DNA of 64,000 nucleotides from an uncultured Lachnospiraceae bacterium (GTDB taxonomy: Bacteria; Bacillota_A; Clostridia; Lachnospirales; Lachnospiraceae), in assembly GCA_951801245.1 (NCBI GenBank), contig CATOMC010000007.1, positions 1 to 64,000 on the forward strand, in the 5' to 3' direction. Numbering within the stretch: position 1 is the first letter of the stretch; each line of letters begins with the position of its first letter. The position numbers and the translations under genes are program-made. Below the pieces are notes generated by a model, which saw only the letters and a list, made by a program, of their open reading frames with translations, did not search any database and had not been told where the DNA came from. Below, piece by piece: positions 34,147 to 43,083 of this stretch.

Positions 34147-34671
34147 ATGTTCGTGAACTTGACTGATGTGTTGACAAACGAGGGGAAAGTGCTCCCGATG
34201 CAGATAGAGACAGGAATCACACAGGTTTCTGTGGGCGGGGAGAGTTACCGGGTGCTTGAGAGTACACCGGTGGATTTCGTGTTTACCAACACAGGAAAAG
34301 GCAGGGCGCGTATCGAGGGGAAAGCGGCTTTGACATTTGCTGCAGCGTGTGACAGATGTTTACAGCCCGTGGAGCTTAAGATCGTACTTTGCATCAGCAG
34401 GGAGGCGGCGGCACCTGATATGGATTCTGACCGGTCTGCACAGGACAGCCGAGATTTCATGGATGGTTATGAGCTGAATGTGGAAGACTTACTAAACAGT
34501 GAGATAGTGACAAGCTGGCCTATGAAGATTCTGTGTAAGCCGGATTGTAAGGGGATCTGCCCCAGATGCGGCAGGGATCTGAATACGGGGACATGTGACT
34601 GTGATACTTTCGTTCCCGATCCCAGAATGGCGGCGATCAAAGATATCTTTGAAGCGGATAAGGAGGTGTGA
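34147..34671 (+). CDS. yceD: YceD/DUF177 family protein
   Basis: A 174-residue protein of the DUF177 family, nearly always encoded directly before rpmF. Plant and bacterial members are implicated in 23S rRNA accumulation, so a role in large-subunit assembly is likely. It has a CDRC pair (about 72-75) and a C-terminal CKPDCKGICPRCG cluster followed by a CDC, probably binding zinc. ATAGGAG lies 7 bases before the ATG. rpmF follows after 2 bases. Confidence 0.92.
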   Translation: MFVNLTDVLTNEGKVLPMQIETGITQVSVGGESYRVLESTPVDFVFTNTGKGRARIEGKAALTFAAACDRCLQPVELKIVLCISREAAAPDMDSDRSAQDSRDFMDGYELNVEDLLNSEIVTSWPMKILCKPDCKGICPRCGRDLNTGTCDCDTFVPDPRMAAIKDIFEADKEV

Positions 34672-34673
34672 CG

Positions 34674-34853
34674 ATGTCTATTTGTCCTAAGAACAAATCT
34701 TCTAAAGGTAGAAGAGATAAGAGAAGAGCAAACTGGAAGATGACTGCTCCTACATTGGTGAAATGTAGCAAATGCGGCGCTCTGATGGTGCCCCACAGAG
34801 TATGTAAGAAATGTGGAACATACAACAAAAAAGAGATCATTGCAGTTGACTGA
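34674..34853 (+). CDS. rpmF: 50S ribosomal protein bL32
   Basis: A 59-residue ribosomal protein with the family start MSICPKNKSSKGRRDKRRAN. It keeps the zinc-ribbon cysteines CSKCG and CKKCG, so it is the zinc-binding (C+) form. The ATG at 34674 follows AAGGAGGTG; an ATG-like extension by two residues is ignored. Expressed with yceD from the consensus promoter. Confidence 0.97.
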   Translation: MSICPKNKSSKGRRDKRRANWKMTAPTLVKCSKCGALMVPHRVCKKCGTYNKKEIIAVD

Positions 34854-34866
34854 TCAGTGTGTGCGT

Positions 34867-34910
34867 AGGCTTTTCGAGTATTCTCGAAGAGCCTTGATTT
34901 TTGTGTATTT
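34867..34910 (+). terminator. Terminator after rpmF
   Basis: AGGCTTTTCGAG (34867-34878) pairs with CTCGAAGAGCCT (34883-34894) around TATT, one G-U pair. It is followed by TGATTTTTG and a further run of Ts. It divides yceD-rpmF from plsX. Confidence 0.85.
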
Positions 34911-34970
34911 TTTTAGTATATTAATATAGATGTACATAATAGGAAAAGATTCGAGAACGGAAGGAAACAT

Positions 34971-36002
34971 ATGAGCGAATGGGTGAAAGTGGCAGTGGAT
35001 GCCATGGGTGGCGACAACGCACCGGCAGAGACTGTAAAAGGAGCTGTGGAGGCAGTCAATGAGAGCAGCAAGGTCAAAGTATATCTGGTGGGTATTAAGG
35101 ATGTACTGGAAAAAGAACTGGCAGGACATACGTATCCGAAGGAGCAGATCGAAGTGGTGCATGCTTCCGAGATCATAGAGACCGCAGAGCCACCGGTGAT
35201 GGCGATCCGTAAGAAGAAAGATTCTTCCCTTGTCAGGGCTCTCAACCTTGTTAAGGACGGTACCTGTGATGCCTATGTATCTGCGGGAAGCACCGGGGCG
35301 ACTCTGGTGGGCGGACAAGTCATTGTGGGACGTATCAAGGGCGTGGAGAGACCGCCGCTTGCACCGCTGATTCCTACAGCGACAGGGTGTTCTCTGTTAA
35401 TCGACTGCGGCGCCAATGTGGATGCAAGACCCTCTCACCTGGTACAGTTTGCCAAGATGGGTTCCGTTTATATGGAATATGTGATGGGCGTTAAGAATCC
35501 CAAGGTAGGCATTGTAAATATCGGGGCCGAGGAAGAGAAGGGCAACGCGCTTGTCAAGGAAACCTTTCCGTTATTAAAGAACTGTCCTGATATTAATTTT
35601 ATTGGCAGTGTGGAGGCCAGGGATATTCCGGCAGGCGCAGCGGACGTGGTGGTCTGTGAGGCTTTTGTGGGAAATGTGATTCTAAAGACATACGAGGGTG
35701 TGGGACTGACCCTGATCAACAAAGTGAAGGAAGGAATGATGACTTCCCTGCGCAGCAAGATTGGTGCACTCTTAGTGAAGCCCGCGCTCAAGACGACTTT
35801 AAAGGCGTTTGACTTAGAGCAGTATGGCGGAGCGCCCATGCTGGGTTTAAAGGGACTGGTGGTAAAGACCCACGGCAGTTCCAAAGCCAATGAGATCAAA
35901 AATTCCATCCTGCAGTGTATTACTTTTACAGAACAGAAGATCAGCGATAAAATCCGGGAGAAGATCGCGACAGAAGAGGTCGTGTCAGAACCGAAACATT
36001 AG
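34971..36002 (+). CDS. plsX: Phosphate acyltransferase PlsX
   Basis: Makes acyl-phosphate from acyl-ACP for phospholipid synthesis. The 343-residue protein has the family opening VAVDAMGGDNAP (about 6-17), SAGSTGATL, RPPLAPLIPT, GANVDARPSHLVQFA and the C-terminal GLKGLVVKTHGSS. GGAAGGA lies 5 bases before the ATG. acpP follows after 33 bases. No FapR-type operator was seen upstream. Confidence 0.97.
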   Translation: MSEWVKVAVDAMGGDNAPAETVKGAVEAVNESSKVKVYLVGIKDVLEKELAGHTYPKEQIEVVHASEIIETAEPPVMAIRKKKDSSLVRALNLVKDGTCDAYVSAGSTGATLVGGQVIVGRIKGVERPPLAPLIPTATGCSLLIDCGANVDARPSHLVQFAKMGSVYMEYVMGVKNPKVGIVNIGAEEEKGNALVKETFPLLKNCPDINFIGSVEARDIPAGAADVVVCEAFVGNVILKTYEGVGLTLINKVKEGMMTSLRSKIGALLVKPALKTTLKAFDLEQYGGAPMLGLKGLVVKTHGSSKANEIKNSILQCITFTEQKISDKIREKIATEEVVSEPKH

Positions 36003-36035
36003 ACGTTAGAGAAAAGCGAAAGGTTGGCTATAGCT

Positions 36036-36266
36036 ATGGAATTAGAGAAATTACAGGAAGTGATAGCAAGCGTTTTGAGTGTTGATCCGAATGAGATTGC
36101 ACTGGAGACCACCTTTTTGGAGGATTTGGGAGCTGATTCCCTGGATGTTTTTCAGATTATCATGGGAATCGAGGAGGTTTTTCATATTGAGATACCCGCC
36201 GAGAAAGCTGAGCGGATCACCACGGTGGGAGAAGCTGTGGAACTGATCAAAAACAGTAGGGAGTAG
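36036..36266 (+). CDS. acpP: Acyl carrier protein
   Basis: A 76-residue acidic carrier of fatty-acid intermediates. The 4'-phosphopantetheine serine is S35 in the motif LGADSLDVFQ. The ATG at 36036 is used; an upstream TTG at 36024 lies on top of the GAAAGG ribosome site. It sits between plsX and rnc as in most Firmicutes. No fab genes are in this window. Confidence 0.96.
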   Translation: MELEKLQEVIASVLSVDPNEIALETTFLEDLGADSLDVFQIIMGIEEVFHIEIPAEKAERITTVGEAVELIKNSRE

Positions 36267-36270
36267 ATGG

Positions 36271-36298
36271 AAGCCCTTTCTGCAAAGAAGGGGCTTTT
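36271..36298 (+). terminator. Stem-loop between acpP and rnc
   Basis: AAGCCCTTTC (36271-36280) and GAAGGGGCTT (36287-36296) form a 10-bp stem with one G-U pair, followed by TTTT. It begins 5 bases after the acpP stop and ends before the rnc ribosome site. It would allow ACP to be made in excess over the downstream genes. Confidence 0.75.
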
Positions 36299-36314
36299 CC
36301 ATGTGGAGGATTTT

Positions 36315-37052
36315 ATGATAGAAGAGCGGCTTACAGAACTGGAAGAAAAAATACAATATCGGTTTCACAACAGACTGTTGTTACGACAGGCCCTCACACA
36401 TAGTTCTTATGCCAACGAGCAGAAGATCAACAAATTTGAGAACTACGAACGGTTGGAATTTCTGGGGGATGCAGTCCTGGAACTGGTGAGCAGCGACTTC
36501 TTATTCCGGGAAGAAAGAGAGATGGCAGAAGGGCAGTTGACGCGCAGACGTTCCTCCATTGTCTGCGAACCAGCCCTTGCTTTTTGCGCCAGGGACATTG
36601 CCCTGGAGGAATATATTCTGCTTGGCAAAGGAGAGGAAGCGACCGGCGGTAGGAACAGGGATTCAATCGTCTCTGATGTGATGGAAGCGGTGATCGGTGC
36701 GATCTATGTGGACAGCGGCATCGAAGCGGCGTCGGAGTTCGTTCACCGCTTTGTCCTCTCAGATCTGGAGCATAAGCAGCTTTTCTATGATGCGAAGACA
36801 ATCTTGCAGGAAATCATACAGCAGGAAGGGAAAGAACCGCTGCATTACGAACTGTTGAAAGAAGAAGGCCCGGAACATGCGAAGACCTTTTTGGTGGAAG
36901 TCAGGGTGGGAGACAGAAAGCTTGGAAGCGGAAGTGGGCATTCCAAGAAGGCCGCAGAGCAGCAGGCGGCATATCAGGCGCTGCTTCTTCGCAGGGATAA
37001 AAAAGCTTCGGCTGCATCTGGCGGCTGTGCCGGACAAATTTCTTGTAAATGA
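36315..37052 (+). CDS. rnc: Ribonuclease III
   Basis: Double-strand-specific endoribonuclease of 245 residues for rRNA and mRNA processing. The catalytic signature NYERLEFLGDAVLELVSS (about 38-55) and the second acidic pair in DVMEAVIGAIYVDSG are present. A C-terminal double-stranded-RNA-binding domain follows (about 155-230, GSGSGHSKKAAEQQAA). ATG 36315 with GTGGAGG 6 bases upstream is preferred to ATG 36267, which lies before the terminator-like stem-loop. smc follows after 9 bases. Confidence 0.95.
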   Translation: MIEERLTELEEKIQYRFHNRLLLRQALTHSSYANEQKINKFENYERLEFLGDAVLELVSSDFLFREEREMAEGQLTRRRSSIVCEPALAFCARDIALEEYILLGKGEEATGGRNRDSIVSDVMEAVIGAIYVDSGIEAASEFVHRFVLSDLEHKQLFYDAKTILQEIIQQEGKEPLHYELLKEEGPEHAKTFLVEVRVGDRKLGSGSGHSKKAAEQQAAYQALLLRRDKKASAASGGCAGQISCK

Positions 37053-37061
37053 GAGGTACAT

Positions 37062-40000
37062 ATGTATTTAAAGAGTATTGAGGTGCATGGGTTTAAATCC
37101 TTTGCCAATAAGATCACTTTCAAGTTCCATAATGGTATCACGGGTATTGTGGGACCGAACGGATCCGGAAAGAGTAACGTGGCAGACGCGGTCAGATGGG
37201 TACTTGGCGAGCAGCGTATCAAACAGCTTCGCGGTGCGTCCATGCAGGATGTTATTTTCTCCGGGACAGAGATGAGAAAACCTCTGGGATATGCTTATGT
37301 GGCGATCACGCTGGATAATTCCGATCACCAGCTTGCCATCGATTATGATGAGGTGACGGTATCCAGAAGACTGTATCGTTCCGGCGAGAGTGAATATATG
37401 TTAAATGGAACGGCCTGCCGTCTGAAAGATGTCAATGAACTGTTCTATGATACCGGTATCGGTAAGGAAGGCTATTCCATCATCGGACAGGGACAGATCG
37501 ATAAGATCTTGAGCGGCAAACCGGAAGAGCGCAGGGAACTATTCGACGAGGCGGCCGGTATTGTGAAGTTTAAGCGCAGAAAGTACGCGGCACAGAAGAA
37601 ACTGGAAGATGAGAAGCAGAATCTGGTGCGTGTAAACGACATTCTGGCAGAACTTGAGAAACAGACGGGGCCGTTGGAGAAGCAGGCGGAGAAGGCAAGA
37701 GTCTATCTTCGCAAGAAGGAAGAATTAAAGACGTTAGATGTGAATGTGTTCCTGTTAGAGAACGTGCGTGTCAGACAACAGCTTGTAGATGTGGAAGGTA
37801 AACTGAACATTGCCACAGGAGATCTGCAGGAGACCACTGACAGGTATGAATCCATCAAGGAGGAATACGAGCGTATACAGGGCCGGATAGAGCAGTTGGA
37901 TCAGGAGATAGAGGCGGCCAGGGCCACCCTCACGGATACGGGTGTCATGCGTTCCAAGCTGGAAGGTGAGATCAATGTCTTAAAGGAGCAGATTCATTCT
38001 GCGGAGGGTAACGAGGAGCATTTGCAGAACCGGATCCGCAGCATCAGCGAACAGCTTTCCGAGCGGGACAAAGAACGAGATACGATTCTTGCGGATAAAA
38101 AGGAGATTGACGATAAGCTTTCCGCGCTGGAAGAGGAGCGCACGCAGGCCAGGGAACTTCTGGAAAAAACCCAGCGCGAGATCGAAGAACTCAATAATAA
38201 TATTGAAAGTGGTAAGAATACCATTATAGATGCCCTCAACAGCCGTGCCACCATCAAGTCCAAGCTGGGACGGTTTGATACCATGTTTGAGCAGGTTAGT
38301 ATCCGCAAGGCCGAGTTAAATTCCAGGCTCCTTCGGGCGAAATCTGATGAGGCGGAACAGACCGAGACCATCAAGAAACTGGAAGAAGAATTTGAGGCCA
38401 TTACCATTTCCATCAAAGAACTGACCGAACAGCAGGAACTTATGGATGAGCGTCTTGCAGGGGTGCGGGAAGAACTGGCCGGTAAAGATCAGAAGCTGCG
38501 GGACACACAGATTCTGTATCATCAGCAGAAATCAAAGCTGGAAGCGCTCTCCAACCTGACGGAGCGTTATGAAGGATACGGCGGCAGTGTCAAGGCTGTT
38601 ATGGAACACAAGGACAGCGAAAAGGGGATCATCGGCGTGGTGGCGGATATCATTAAGGTGGACGCCAAGTATGAGACAGCCATTGAGACGGCGCTTGGAG
38701 GCAACATCCAGAATATCGTCACGGAGGATGAGGAGACAGCCAAGCGGATGATTGGTTTCCTGAAAAAAGCGAAGGCGGGTCGGGCAACGTTTTTGCCGCT
38801 CACCAGCATCACCCATCCGCAGGAGTTCAAGAATCCGGAAGCCCTGAAAGAAAAGGGCGTGGTTGGTATGGCGGATGCACTGGTGAAGATTGATAAGAAG
38901 TATCAGAATGTAGCAAAAGCCATGCTGGGACGTATCATGGTGGTAGACCATGTGGACAATGCGGTAAAGATTGCCAGAAAGTTTGATTATGGAATCCGTA
39001 TGGTGACACTGGAGGGAGAACTCTTAGTGCCCGGCGGTGCCATCAGCGGCGGTGCTTTTAAGAATAATTCCAACCTGTTAGGCCGACGCCGGGAGATGGA
39101 AGAACTGGAGAAGAAGGTCAAACAGTACCTGACGGACATTGACAAGATATTAAATGATATTGAAGAGACCAAGAAAGGCCGTAACAGGATGCGTCTGGAA
39201 CTGGAAGACATCAAGGGACAGATTCAGCGCAAGTTTATTGAGCAGAATACCGCCAGAATGAATGTGATGCAGGCGGAGGAGAAAAAGAACGAGACGGCGG
39301 AAGGATTTGACGAATTAAAGATCGAGGAAAAGGATATCGAGACCCAGATCAAGGAGATCCAGGCAGGCAAGGATGAGGCGTCCGCAGAACTGGAGGCGTC
39401 CGAGAATCTGGAGAAAAACGTGGAAGTGCAGATTGCCGGTTTTCAGGCGACACTGGAGACCAAGCGGGCGGAGGAATCCGCGCAGTCATCCAAGGTTTCC
39501 GAATGGGATGTGGAAGTCGAGAAGATGCGTCAGAGTGCAGATTTCCAACGTCAGAATTTGGAGCGCGTGGAGAGTGAGAGAGCACGTTATACGGCGGAAC
39601 TGAATGAAGTGAAAGAGGGTCTGCACCTTGGGAAGGAAGAGGTGGAGCGCAAGAAGGAAAGCATCCTGGAGATTGAAAAGACCATCGCAGCTTCCCACAC
39701 GGCCCAAAGCGATGCGGAGCAGAAGTTAAAAGAAGATATAGAAACCAAAGAAGAACTGGTCGGAAAACAGAAGAATTTCTTCACATCCAGGGAAGAGCTG
39801 TCTGAACGCATGACGGCACTGGACAAGGAAGTATATCGTCTGGGCAGCCAGAAGGAGCGGATGGAAGAGTCCATTGAATCCCAGATCAATTATATGTGGA
39901 ATGAATATGAGATCACCTTATCGGATGCAGAGTCCCTAAAAAATGAGGAAATGAACGACTTGCCGGCCATGAAGAAAAGCATTAGCGGATTAAAGGACGA

Positions 40001-40622
40001 GATCCGTAAACTGGGTGACGTGAATGTAAACGCCATCGAGGATTACCGGAATCTGATGGAGCGATATACGTTTTTAAAGGCCCAGCATGATGATCTGGTG
40101 GAGGCAGAGAAGACCCTGCTTGGCATCATCGAGGAGCTGGATACGTCCATGCGCAAGCAGTTTAATGAGAAGTTCGACCAGATCAACCGAGAGTTTGATA
40201 AGGTCTTTAAAGAACTATTTGGCGGCGGCAAAGGTACATTGGAACTGATCGAAGACGAAGATGTACTGGAAGCGGGGATCCGCGTGATCGCACAGCCGCC
40301 GGGCAAGAAACTGGTGAACATGATGCAGATGTCCGGCGGAGAGAAATCACTGACGGCAATCTGTCTGCTGTTTGCGATTCAGAATCTAAAGCCTTCGCCC
40401 TTCTGTCTTCTGGATGAGATCGAGGCGGCGCTGGATGAGAGTAATGTGACCAGATTTGCCAAGTATCTGCATAAGCTGACGAAGAATACGCAGTTTATTG
40501 TGATCACACACAGACGCGGTACGATGGAAAAAGCGGACAGGCTGTATGGTATCACCATGCAGGAAAAAGGAATCTCCACATTGGTAAGTGTGAATCTGAT
40601 CGATAAGGAACTGGATGATTAG
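37062..40622 (+). CDS. smc: Chromosome partition protein SMC
   Basis: Condensin ATPase of 1186 residues. Walker A GPNGSGKSNVADAVRWVLG is at about 32-50. Coiled coils run about 170-505 and 675-1010 around a hinge (GYGGSVKAVMEH to FKNNSNLLGRR). The C-terminal head has signature MSGGEKSLTAICLLFA and Walker B/D-loop FCLLDEIEAALDESN. Full family length with no defects. It lies between rnc and ftsY as in Bacillus. Its kleisin partners scpA and scpB are not in the window. Confidence 0.98.
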   Translation: MYLKSIEVHGFKSFANKITFKFHNGITGIVGPNGSGKSNVADAVRWVLGEQRIKQLRGASMQDVIFSGTEMRKPLGYAYVAITLDNSDHQLAIDYDEVTVSRRLYRSGESEYMLNGTACRLKDVNELFYDTGIGKEGYSIIGQGQIDKILSGKPEERRELFDEAAGIVKFKRRKYAAQKKLEDEKQNLVRVNDILAELEKQTGPLEKQAEKARVYLRKKEELKTLDVNVFLLENVRVRQQLVDVEGKLNIATGDLQETTDRYESIKEEYERIQGRIEQLDQEIEAARATLTDTGVMRSKLEGEINVLKEQIHSAEGNEEHLQNRIRSISEQLSERDKERDTILADKKEIDDKLSALEEERTQARELLEKTQREIEELNNNIESGKNTIIDALNSRATIKSKLGRFDTMFEQVSIRKAELNSRLLRAKSDEAEQTETIKKLEEEFEAITISIKELTEQQELMDERLAGVREELAGKDQKLRDTQILYHQQKSKLEALSNLTERYEGYGGSVKAVMEHKDSEKGIIGVVADIIKVDAKYETAIETALGGNIQNIVTEDEETAKRMIGFLKKAKAGRATFLPLTSITHPQEFKNPEALKEKGVVGMADALVKIDKKYQNVAKAMLGRIMVVDHVDNAVKIARKFDYGIRMVTLEGELLVPGGAISGGAFKNNSNLLGRRREMEELEKKVKQYLTDIDKILNDIEETKKGRNRMRLELEDIKGQIQRKFIEQNTARMNVMQAEEKKNETAEGFDELKIEEKDIETQIKEIQAGKDEASAELEASENLEKNVEVQIAGFQATLETKRAEESAQSSKVSEWDVEVEKMRQSADFQRQNLERVESERARYTAELNEVKEGLHLGKEEVERKKESILEIEKTIAASHTAQSDAEQKLKEDIETKEELVGKQKNFFTSREELSERMTALDKEVYRLGSQKERMEESIESQINYMWNEYEITLSDAESLKNEEMNDLPAMKKSISGLKDEIRKLGDVNVNAIEDYRNLMERYTFLKAQHDDLVEAEKTLLGIIEELDTSMRKQFNEKFDQINREFDKVFKELFGGGKGTLELIEDEDVLEAGIRVIAQPPGKKLVNMMQMSGGEKSLTAICLLFAIQNLKPSPFCLLDEIEAALDESNVTRFAKYLHKLTKNTQFIVITHRRGTMEKADRLYGITMQEKGISTLVSVNLIDKELDD

Positions 40623-40654
40623 AGACGCCGTGAAGTGGAATCATGGAGGTTGGT

Positions 40655-41617
40655 ATGGGCGAAGAGAAGAAAGGGTTTTTTAAAAGGCTGCGGGAAGGTC
40701 TTACCAAGACAAGAGATAATATTGTACATGGGATCGACTCCGTCTTTAACGGTTTTTCCACGATTGATGAGGAGTTCTATGAGGAGTTGGAAGAGATCCT
40801 GATCATGGGCGACATCGGTGTGGAAGCTACGGAGGCGATTTTAGAGAGGCTAAGAGAGCAGGTGAAAGAAAATCATATCAAGGAGCCTGCCGCCTGCAAG
40901 GAATATCTGATCCAGAATATCAAGGAGCAGATGCAGGTGGAAGAGGCGGCCTATGATTTTGAGAGCAGACAGTCCGTGGTGCTGGTGATCGGTGTCAACG
41001 GGGTGGGCAAGACCACCACAGTGGGCAAGCTTGCAGGCAAGTTGAAAGGCCAGGGCAGAAAGGTGCTGATCGCGGCGGCGGATACGTTCCGCGCGGCGGC
41101 GGGAGAGCAGCTTGGCGAATGGGCTAACCGCGCCGGGGTTGACATCATCGGCGGCACGGAAGGCGCCGATCCGGCCAGTGTGATCTATGACGCGGTGAGT
41201 GCGGCGAAGGCACGCAACGTGGACGTTTTGCTGTGTGACACTGCCGGACGGCTTCATAATAAGAAGAATCTGATGGAAGAACTGAAAAAGATCAACCGGA
41301 TCATCAGCAAAGAATTTCCGAATGCCCACAGGGAGAATCTGGTGGTGCTAGACGGTACCACAGGGCAGAATGCCTTACAGCAGGCGAAAGAATTCAGCGA
41401 GGTAGCGGATCTGACCGGGATCATTTTAACGAAACTCGACGGGACGGCCAAGGGCGGTATCGCGGTGGCAATCCAGTCGCAGTTACAGATTCCGGTGAAA
41501 TATATCGGCGTGGGAGAGACTATTGAGGATTTACAAAAGTTCGATGCCGGTCAGTTTGTGGATGCACTTTTTGATGTGGATATTGCAGAGGAAGAGAAAG
41601 AGGAGGAGAACTTCTAA
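40655..41617 (+). CDS. ftsY: Signal recognition particle receptor FtsY
   Basis: SRP receptor GTPase of 320 residues docking ribosome-SRP complexes at the membrane. An N domain (about 1-95) precedes the G domain: GVNGVGKTTTVGKLA, AADTFRAAAGEQL, LCDTAGRLHNK and the TKLDGTAKGG element, then GVGETIEDLQ. No long acidic A domain, as in most Firmicutes. ATG 40655 follows GGAGG by about 4 bases; ATG 40643 is the alternative. Its partner ffh is 9 kb away, separated by the accessory block, instead of close by as usual. Confidence 0.96.
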   Translation: MGEEKKGFFKRLREGLTKTRDNIVHGIDSVFNGFSTIDEEFYEELEEILIMGDIGVEATEAILERLREQVKENHIKEPAACKEYLIQNIKEQMQVEEAAYDFESRQSVVLVIGVNGVGKTTTVGKLAGKLKGQGRKVLIAAADTFRAAAGEQLGEWANRAGVDIIGGTEGADPASVIYDAVSAAKARNVDVLLCDTAGRLHNKKNLMEELKKINRIISKEFPNAHRENLVVLDGTTGQNALQQAKEFSEVADLTGIILTKLDGTAKGGIAVAIQSQLQIPVKYIGVGETIEDLQKFDAGQFVDALFDVDIAEEEKEEENF

Positions 41618-41666
41618 AGACGTCTATACATGAGACAATCTACCGGTGAAAGAGAGGGAAGGAAAG

Positions 41667-42890
41667 ATGGGAACGAAAGAATTGTCATTGGATAAGTTTG
41701 AGGAAGCTTATGAGATCGTGAAGGAGGTCGCTTCGGAGACGAAATTAGTCTACAGTGACTATTTCAGTGCACAGACCGACAACAAGGTTTATTTGAAGCC
41801 GGAAAATATGCAGTTGACGGGAGCTTATAAGCTGCGAGGCGCTTATTATAAGATAAGTACGCTCACAAAGGAAGAGCGGGAGAAGGGACTGATCACGGCT
41901 TCCGCGGGCAACCACGCGCAGGGTGTTGCCTATGCGGCGAAATGTTACGGGGTCAAGGCAGTAATCGTGATGCCGACTACTACGCCGCTCATTAAGGTAA
42001 ACCGTACGAAGAGTTATGGAGCAGAGGTGGTTCTGTACGGGGACGTGTATGATGAAGCCTGCGCTCATGCCTACGAACTGGCCAAAGAGCACGGCTATAC
42101 TTTCGTGCATCCTTTTGACGATCTGGATGTTGCTACGGGGCAGGGAACCATAGCGATGGAGATTATCAAGGAACTTCCGCTGGTAGATTATATTCTGGTT
42201 CCCATTGGCGGCGGCGGACTTGCCACCGGGGTGTCGACACTGGCGAAGCTGTTAAACCCGAAGATCAAAGTCATCGGTGTGGAACCTGCAGGGGCCAACT
42301 GTATGGAGGCGTCTATAAAGTCCGGGAAAGTGCTGACGCTTGACAAAGTCAATACGATAGCAGACGGCACGGCCGTCAAGACACCGGGAGAGAATATCTT
42401 CCCTTATGTGAGCAAGAATCTGGATGGTATCATTACCGTGGAAGATGAGGAACTGGTCGTTGCATTCCTGGATATGGTGGAGAACCATAAGATGGTGGTG
42501 GAAAATTCGGGGCTTCTCACCGTGGCGGCTTTGAAACATCTGGATGTGAAACACAAAAAGATCGTAGCCATCTTAAGCGGCGGTAATATGGATGTGATCA
42601 CCATGTCCTCTGTGGTACAGCAGGGGCTGGTGCTTCGAGACAGGATCTTTACGGTGTCAGTGCTTTTGCCGGATAAGCCGGGAGAACTGAGCAGGGTATC
42701 CGATGTGATTGCAAAAGAGAACGGCAACGTGATCAAATTGGAGCATAACCAGTTCGTATCCATCAACCGCAATGCGGCTGTGGAACTTCGGATCACACTG
42801 GAGGCTTACGGGACACAGCACAAGAACCAGATCATCAACGCGCTTAACGAACATGGGTATCAGCCTAAGTTAGTCCGTGCGAGTATTTAA
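41667..42890 (+). CDS. Threonine ammonia-lyase with ACT domain
   Basis: PLP enzyme of 407 residues deaminating threonine (and serine) to 2-oxobutyrate and ammonia. The PLP lysine is K55 in GAYKLRGAY. SAGNHAQGVAYAA and the glycine loop PIGGGGLATG follow, and a C-terminal ACT domain begins near 330 (TVSVLLPDKPGELSRVSDVI). One ACT domain and this length fit the catabolic (TdcB-like) or short IlvA type. AAGGAAAG lies just before ATG 41667. It is the first gene after ftsY and may be read through from it; its link to that operon is not functional in any obvious way. Confidence 0.93.
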   Translation: MGTKELSLDKFEEAYEIVKEVASETKLVYSDYFSAQTDNKVYLKPENMQLTGAYKLRGAYYKISTLTKEEREKGLITASAGNHAQGVAYAAKCYGVKAVIVMPTTTPLIKVNRTKSYGAEVVLYGDVYDEACAHAYELAKEHGYTFVHPFDDLDVATGQGTIAMEIIKELPLVDYILVPIGGGGLATGVSTLAKLLNPKIKVIGVEPAGANCMEASIKSGKVLTLDKVNTIADGTAVKTPGENIFPYVSKNLDGIITVEDEELVVAFLDMVENHKMVVENSGLLTVAALKHLDVKHKKIVAILSGGNMDVITMSSVVQQGLVLRDRIFTVSVLLPDKPGELSRVSDVIAKENGNVIKLEHNQFVSINRNAAVELRITLEAYGTQHKNQIINALNEHGYQPKLVRASI

Positions 42891-42990
42891 GAAGCCAGAG
42901 GGTCTGCTTACGGTTATGCTATTTGCACAATCATTACAGCGTTGAGATGAGTTTTGCAATTGCTTAATGTAATATATAAATAGTAAAGGA

Positions 42991-43030
42991 AACATTAAAA
43001 TCCGTATAATATTATGCGGATTTTAATGTT
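42991..43030. terminator. 40-bp near-perfect palindrome, likely bidirectional terminator
   Basis: AACATTAAAATCCG (42991-43004) and CGGATTTTAATGTT (43017-43030) are perfect complements. The 12 bases between them also pair (T-G, then ATAAT/ATTAT). The A-run before and T-run after the CCG/CGG core are arranged as in bidirectional terminators. It lies 100 bases after the threonine dehydratase and 54 before the YitT gene. Confidence 0.6.
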
Positions 43031-43083
43031 AAAATAGACTCAAAAGGGACATGCTATAGGTAAGAAGAGAGGCGGAAGTGTTC

